A stretch of DNA of 18,293 nucleotides, taken from Candidatus Epulonipiscium sp. (GTDB taxonomy: Bacteria > Bacillota_A > Clostridia > Lachnospirales > Cellulosilyticaceae). The first letter of the stretch is position 1. Every line of letters begins with the position of its first letter. Positions 13,410 through 18,293 of this stretch are shown here, in pieces. The stretch covers positions 1 to 18,293 of the forward strand of contig DUUM01000332.1 in assembly GCA_012841565.1 (NCBI GenBank), written 5' to 3'. A program made the translations under genes and the position numbers. The notes under the pieces were generated by a model. It saw only the letters and a list, made by a program, of their open reading frames with translations. It searched no databases and was not told where the DNA came from.

Positions 13410-15623
13410 CTAAGACGACGCCCTAATAATTTCTATAATATCTCCTATTTGTAATAGCTTATGAATAATTAAATCCAACTGCCCTACATTACAGATTTCA
13501 ATTTTAATATTAAATACTGCCTCATCATTTTTAGTGGACCGAGCATTTAAGGTTTTCACATGGATCTTCATATCGGTTAAAACCCTAGAAATATCTAAAA
13601 TAATACCCATTCGGTCTAGTGCCCTGACTTGAATCTCCGTTACATAAGTCCTATCCTCTAGTTTACATTCCAGTTGCCACTCTGATTCAATAAGCCTTTT
13701 CCGCTCATCTTCTGGTAAGTGAATCATATTGACACAGTCCGTACGGTGAATTGAAACACCTCGTCCTTTCGTTATATAACCGACAATTTCATCTCCTGGC
13801 ACTGGGTTACAGCACTTAGAGAACCTAACTGCTAAATCTCCGACACCTTTAACAATAATCCCACTCTTACTACTGGTGCTTTTTTTCTTTTCTTCTTTGT
13901 CAGCACTTAGGATATCTGGGAACGGTTTAACGATTCCCTTTTCGTGGTCTTCAATGAGTCTTTGGACAACTTGTCCTTCCTTAATACCACCATGACCCAC
14001 AGTTGCACAAAGGGAATCCCACGACGTAAGGCCATTTTTCCTAAGCACTGATTCAATTGTCTTGTTGGTTAAGAGATCGCTTAGGTTATAGCCTTTTCTC
14101 TTGGTATACTGCTCTAGCATTTCTTTACCGCGGACAATATTTTCTTCTTTAAATTGCTTACGGAACCACTGATTAATCTTAGTCTTAGCTTGTGTGCTTT
14201 TTACAATCTTAAGCCAATCCCGGCTAGGCCCCTTAGAATTTTGAGATGTCATTATATCTAATCGATCGCCGTTTTTAATAATATAGTCAAAGGTAACGAT
14301 TCTCCCGTTTGCTTTAGCCCCTACCATCATATTACCCACAGCACTGTGGATATTATAAGCAAAATCAATTGGTGTGGACCCTTTAGGCAAAGTAAGAAGC
14401 TCTCCTGTTGGTGTAAATACATAAACTTGGTCTGTATAAACATCAAGGTCAACTTTAAGAGCATCCATAAATTCCTGATTATCGGACATATCCCTTTGCC
14501 ACTCTAAAATTTGTCTCAGCCAAGCTAATTTTTCCTCTGATTGATCTTGCCCTGTTTCATGGTTGCCATCTTTATATTTCCAGTGAGCTGCAATACCGTA
14601 TTCTGCTGTTCTGTGCATGTCTTCTGTTCGAATTTGTATCTCAAATGGTGTACCTTCTGGCCCCATAAGTGTTGTATGAAGGGATTGGTACATATTCGGT
14701 TTAGGCATTGCAATATAATCTTTAAACCTACCCGGAATCGGCTTATACATCTCATGAACAACCCCTAGGGCGCCGTAGCAATCCTTCACATTATCAACAA
14801 TTGCCCTCACTGCAAACAAATCATATATTTGATCAAGGGTTTTATTTTGATTAATAATTTTTTTATATATACTAAAAAAGTGTTTTGGGCGGCCTTCTAC
14901 AACAGCATGAACGCCCGCTTCTTCTAGTTTTACTTTAATTTCTTTTATAATAGCATCAATATACTCGATTCGCTCGACTCTTTTTTTAGCAATTTTATGC
15001 ACCAGATCATAGTATACCTCAGGTTCCAAATACCTAAGAGCTAAATCCTCAAGTTCTACTTTAATCGTGCTAATGCCTAAGCGATGCGCTAAGGGAGCGT
15101 ATATAAGCATTGTTTCTTCTGCTTTTTCTATTTGTTTTGCAGGAGACATATATTTAAGGGTTAACATATTATGCAATCTATCTGCAAGCTTAATTAAAAC
15201 AACCCTTATATCTTGAGCCATAGCTAGAAACATTTTACGGTAATTCTCGGCCTGAATCTCCGTTTTTTGAGCCTCTTTATTGGATGATGTGTACTGGATT
15301 TGCCCTAGCTTAGTTACGCCGTCTACTAATAAAGCGACTTCCTCACTAAACATCTTGGAAATATCCTCAAATGTATAGTCTGTATCCTCTATCACATCAT
15401 GCAGTATGCCTGCCACAATAGACTCTTTATCAAGCTCTAAATCTGCTAAAATACAAGCTACTTCTAGTGGATGAATAATATACGGCTCGCCTGATTTTCT
15501 AAGCTGGTCTTTATGGGCATTATAAGCAAGATCATACGCCTGCCCTATCATAGAAAGATCTTCAGAGGGATGGTATAGACGCACTGTGTCCATTAACCGG
15601 TTATAAATCATATCTGGTTCCAT
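13410..15623 (-). CDS. relA: Bifunctional (p)ppGpp synthetase/hydrolase, Rel/SpoT family
   Basis: Makes and degrades the stringent-response alarmone (p)ppGpp on ribosomes. The 737-residue protein has the full long-RSH layout. The HD hydrolase domain is at about 25-180, with His51, His75-Asp76 and Asp147 in LADRLHN. The synthetase domain is at about 235-350, with GRPKHFFSIYKK, GRFKDYIAMPKPN (298-310) and EIQIRT (328-333). The TGS domain is at about 398-460. A conserved Cys region (Cys604-Cys605, Cys630) follows, then a C-terminal ACT domain at about 660-737. The RFKD motif (299-302) is the RxKD form of bifunctional enzymes rather than the acidic form of synthetase-only RelA, and the HD residues are intact. 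GGGGGGAG precedes the ATG at 15623. It follows apt by 90 nt. Confidence 0.97.
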   Translation of the reverse strand: MEPDMIYNRLMDTVRLYHPSEDLSMIGQAYDLAYNAHKDQLRKSGEPYIIHPLEVACILADLELDKESIVAGILHDVIEDTDYTFEDISKMFSEEVALLVDGVTKLGQIQYTSSNKEAQKTEIQAENYRKMFLAMAQDIRVVLIKLADRLHNMLTLKYMSPAKQIEKAEETMLIYAPLAHRLGISTIKVELEDLALRYLEPEVYYDLVHKIAKKRVERIEYIDAIIKEIKVKLEEAGVHAVVEGRPKHFFSIYKKIINQNKTLDQIYDLFAVRAIVDNVKDCYGALGVVHEMYKPIPGRFKDYIAMPKPNMYQSLHTTLMGPEGTPFEIQIRTEDMHRTAEYGIAAHWKYKDGNHETGQDQSEEKLAWLRQILEWQRDMSDNQEFMDALKVDLDVYTDQVYVFTPTGELLTLPKGSTPIDFAYNIHSAVGNMMVGAKANGRIVTFDYIIKNGDRLDIMTSQNSKGPSRDWLKIVKSTQAKTKINQWFRKQFKEENIVRGKEMLEQYTKRKGYNLSDLLTNKTIESVLRKNGLTSWDSLCATVGHGGIKEGQVVQRLIEDHEKGIVKPFPDILSADKEEKKKSTSSKSGIIVKGVGDLAVRFSKCCNPVPGDEIVGYITKGRGVSIHRTDCVNMIHLPEDERKRLIESEWQLECKLEDRTYVTEIQVRALDRMGIILDISRVLTDMKIHVKTLNARSTKNDEAVFNIKIEICNVGQLDLIIHKLLQIGDIIEIIRASS

Positions 15624-15713
15624 TTTTTCTCCCCCCTTTATCGTTTTATAGTCACCGATTATACTCTTTATTGTATTATATCTTATTTTTCAACAATAAT
15701 CATTCTTTAAGAT

Positions 15714-16226
15714 TTAATATTTAATTAAGGATGAAACATTATAGCCTTCAAATAACTCAATTCCCTTTAAAAATTCAAGTTCAATTAAATATACAATTTT
15801 AACGATTTCGCCGCCCATTTTTTCAATTAAATCAATCATTGCTCTTGTAGTCCCACCTGTCGCTAATAAATCATCTACAATAACGACCTTTTGGCCTGGT
15901 TTTATAGCGTCAATATGAAGTTCAATCGTAGAGCTTCCATATTCTAAATCATAATCTTGAGAAATTGTTTTGTATGGGAGTTTCCCTGGTTTACGAACAG
16001 GTACAAACCCTTTGTTTAGATTATATGCAATAGGAACGCCAAATAAAAACCCTCTAGATTCAGGCCCTACAACAAGATCAAAATCAAGATCCTTAAGTCC
16101 TTCTTGCATTCTATTAACAGACTCTCTTAGTCCTTCTGGACTCTGCAAAAGAGGCGTAATATCTTTAAATACAATTCCCTTTTCTGGAAAATCGACTACG
16201 TCTCTAATTAAATCTTCTAACTTCAT
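15714..16226 (-). CDS. apt: Adenine phosphoribosyltransferase
   Basis: Purine salvage enzyme that converts adenine and PRPP to AMP and pyrophosphate. It has 170 residues, the usual length. The family start (DFPEKGIVFKDITPLL, 12-27), the GPESRGFLFG segment (54-63), RKPGKLPY (78-85) and the PRPP-binding loop VVIVDDLLATGGTT (114-127) are all intact. AAGGGGG precedes the ATG at 16226. It lies between recJ (28 nt upstream) and relA, the standard Firmicute order. It is probably cotranscribed with recJ. Confidence 0.97.
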   Translation of the reverse strand: MKLEDLIRDVVDFPEKGIVFKDITPLLQSPEGLRESVNRMQEGLKDLDFDLVVGPESRGFLFGVPIAYNLNKGFVPVRKPGKLPYKTISQDYDLEYGSSTIELHIDAIKPGQKVVIVDDLLATGGTTRAMIDLIEKMGGEIVKIVYLIELEFLKGIELFEGYNVSSLIKY

Positions 16227-16254
16227 TATTGTGTCCCCCTTGATTATATTAAAA

Positions 16255-18293
16255 TTAATTGTTTAATTTATTTAGCGCCTGATACTTCTTAGATTTTGAT
16301 AAATCTGTCTTTACACCCTCTACAATGCTAAATGTAATCATTCCACTTACATCATTATAAGTATATGATAGCAACCCTAGCTCCTTAAAAATAGCTAGTA
16401 TTTGCAAAACTTTATATTCACTCATACAATCTTGATTAGCTTCCCTTTTCAAGACATGCATTGACACTTCATTGGTTTTTGTACCACTTAGCTGTTTTAT
16501 GTAACGATAAACAGCTACGGCATCATCTCTAGTTGGAATCATGTGCTTTAAATTATTACTGTAACTACTAATATAACAGTTTTCAGTACTATTTGTAAAT
16601 AGCTTAAGTGTTTCTATTGTTGGTTCTGGAATAGATTTATATAAGGACAAATAATAGTCACTCTTGTTTTTTTCATCCTTTGATGATTTTATATCCCTAA
16701 TAACGATTTGAGGCGTTATTTTTCCAAGCCACTCATTTTTTTGAAGATTACCTGCTATCATGATCGCTTCATCTTTTGCAATAACGCCCTCTTGGTATCC
16801 CATATTAAATCCTATGGAATCAATGAGCCGGTCTGGGGTGTATAACTGCATTTTTAAATGTTTCCCATCAACTCCAATTCCCCTGGTGTTGTATACCTTT
16901 GCCTGATAGGAAAAAACAGGTGTTGGATTTCCTACCCCGTAAGGCTCTAAAGTCTCTAGAGCTTCTGCCATAGGCACCGTAATCTGCTCCTCACTAAGCT
17001 CGCAGTCTATCTTTATCTTTCTTTGTAATATTTCTTCATCTATAACAACCTTAGCATAGTCATTCATATGGTCTCTAAAATCATTAATCTGATCCTTCTT
17101 TAGCGATAAACCTGCGGCCATATCGTGTCCTCCGAATTTCTCAAGAAAACGACTTGAATTACATAGGGCATCAAACATACTAAACCCTTCTATACTACGG
17201 GCAGAGCCTGTGGCTGTTCCATCCTCCGCAATAGAAATAACAATACTTGGCTTATAATAACGCTCTGTAATTCTAGAAGCAACTATCCCAATAACACCCT
17301 TGTGCCAACCTTCAGATGCAACGACAATCACATTATGCTTACTAATATTCTGATCTGCTTCAATTTTTTCCACTGCAAGATTGAAAATTTCCTGCTCTAT
17401 TGCTTGGCGTTTTTTATTTTCATCATCAAGCTCTTTTGCAATTTCCATAGCTATTGATGGCTCTAGAGTTGTAAAAAGTTCTACACCCTTTTTAGCATCT
17501 CCAAGTCTTCCCGCCACATTCAGTCTAGGCCCAATTTGAAACCCTATGGTCCCAGCGTTGATTTTCTTATCTTTAGATTTGGACACTTCTAAAAGAGCAT
17601 CAAGCCCTACATTCCAAGTTGTTGGCATGGTATCAAAGGCATTTTTAACGATAATTCTATTTTCATCCACCAATGGCACAATATCTGCTACGGTTCCAAC
17701 CGCTACAATATCAATATATTTCCAGATGGTACTCACATTATCGAACAAAATGGCCAGAGCATGAATCAGTTTAAAGGCAACTCCCACTCCTGCTAGTTCC
17801 TTAAAAGGATAGTTGGCGTCTAGACGCTTAGGATTAATAACGGCATGGGCCTCTGGTAAAACTTCCTGACACTCATGGTGATCGGTTATGATAATATCAA
17901 GGCCGATCCCCTTTGCAAATGCAACCTCTTCATTGGCTGAAATCCCTGTATCGACAGAAATTAATAAAGTCGTACCTGTATTCCTAATGGCTTCTAAGGC
18001 TCCTACATTAAAACCATATCCTTCACTGACTCTGTCTGGGATATAATAATCTATAGTATACCCATTTTCCTTTAAAAACATATATAAAATCGATGTACTG
18101 GTAATCCCATCCACATCATAGTCGCCATATATGGTTATTCTTTCCTTTTCAATCTTTGCCTTCTCTATTCTCTTCACTGCTTTTTCCATATCTGGCAAAG
18201 CCATAGGATCATGCATTTTTTCAAAACTAGGTGATAAAAACAGTTTTTTATCCCTGTCCGTAATAATTCCTCGCTCCTTTAAAATATCATCAA
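16255..18293 (-). CDS. recJ: Single-stranded-DNA-specific exonuclease RecJ (partial, 5' end outside window)
   Basis: A 5'-3' single-strand exonuclease of DNA repair and recombination. The reading frame stays open to the window edge. Beyond the Met at 18216 it continues upstream through 25 RecJ-like codons ending SPSFEK, so that Met is internal. About 678 residues are visible, against roughly 780 in a typical full-length Bacillus RecJ. DHH-superfamily motifs are present: YGDYDVDGITST for motif I, SVDTGISA, ITDHHE for the name-giving DHH, and VGTVADIVPL. These are followed by the DHHA1 region, with GSARSIEGFSMFDAL and FGGHDMAAGLSL. The C-terminal OB-fold region and a less conserved Firmicute-type tail complete it. 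It heads the visible recJ-apt-relA run. Confidence 0.95.
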   Translation of the reverse strand, partial: DDILKERGIITDRDKKLFLSPSFEKMHDPMALPDMEKAVKRIEKAKIEKERITIYGDYDVDGITSTSILYMFLKENGYTIDYYIPDRVSEGYGFNVGALEAIRNTGTTLLISVDTGISANEEVAFAKGIGLDIIITDHHECQEVLPEAHAVINPKRLDANYPFKELAGVGVAFKLIHALAILFDNVSTIWKYIDIVAVGTVADIVPLVDENRIIVKNAFDTMPTTWNVGLDALLEVSKSKDKKINAGTIGFQIGPRLNVAGRLGDAKKGVELFTTLEPSIAMEIAKELDDENKKRQAIEQEIFNLAVEKIEADQNISKHNVIVVASEGWHKGVIGIVASRITERYYKPSIVISIAEDGTATGSARSIEGFSMFDALCNSSRFLEKFGGHDMAAGLSLKKDQINDFRDHMNDYAKVVIDEEILQRKIKIDCELSEEQITVPMAEALETLEPYGVGNPTPVFSYQAKVYNTRGIGVDGKHLKMQLYTPDRLIDSIGFNMGYQEGVIAKDEAIMIAGNLQKNEWLGKITPQIVIRDIKSSKDEKNKSDYYLSLYKSIPEPTIETLKLFTNSTENCYISSYSNNLKHMIPTRDDAVAVYRYIKQLSGTKTNEVSMHVLKREANQDCMSEYKVLQILAIFKELGLLSYTYNDVSGMITFSIVEGVKTDLSKSKKYQALNKLNN

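Noticed and set aside
14525..14768. Short open frames on both strands inside relA
   Set aside because: They overlap a strongly conserved RSH coding region in other frames and have Cys/His-rich composition typical of shadow frames.
18216..18218. Met at 18216 as the recJ start codon
   Set aside because: The frame is open to the window edge, and the preceding residues look like RecJ. No ribosome site lies before it, so it is an internal Met.

Overview
The window reads as chromosome of a low-GC, anaerobic-type Firmicute, most likely class Clostridia. The evidence is the AT-rich DNA, the strong AGGAGG-type ribosome binding sites, and a recJ-apt-relA-dtd-MBL-hemZ gene run typical of that class. 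The species cannot be fixed from the sequence alone. No rRNA, tRNA, CRISPR array or prophage is visible.

Layout. (1) 1-901: a small HD-domain hydrolase gene, then a 200-bp intergenic region with nested inverted repeats that include a terminator for the leftward operon. (2) 902-5966: a complete L-rhamnose catabolic locus. Kinase, aldolase and mutarotase genes (rhaB-rhaD-rhaM) run leftward. The isomerase gene (rhaA) runs rightward and overlaps a LacI-family regulator gene by 4 nt. The 207-bp divergent region between the rhaB and rhaA start codons holds a consensus-perfect cre (CcpA) site in front of rhaB, and a separate LacI-type palindrome at the expected start of the rhaA promoter. (3) 5967-7194: a mobile-element island with a REP-associated tyrosine transposase (RAYT) gene between two ~60-bp near-perfect palindromes. 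(4) 7195-9734: a GH4 glycosidase gene of alpha-galactosidase type, divergent from an AraC-family regulator gene. (5) 9752-10695: two more copies of the same palindrome on either side of a gene for an unusual HEPN-like plus CBS-pair protein. (6) 10701-18293: a leftward housekeeping run, recJ (5' end outside the window), apt, relA/spoT, dtd, a metallo-beta-lactamase-fold hydrolase, and hemZ.

How it fits together. Rhamnose is epimerised by RhaM, isomerised by RhaA to rhamnulose, phosphorylated by RhaB, and split by RhaD to DHAP and lactaldehyde. Together with the nearby GH4 enzyme this suggests use of plant or pectin-type oligosaccharides. No rhamnose transporter lies in the window.

The most striking feature is the family of four REP-like palindromes (5971-6030, 7130-7188, 9752-9811, 10637-10695). 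They share a GGGGACGGTTCACAA arm. Two flank the RAYT gene, and all four sit within 4-17 nt of a stop codon. This looks like a clostridial RAYT/REP system in which the repeats are placed, or kept, at gene ends.
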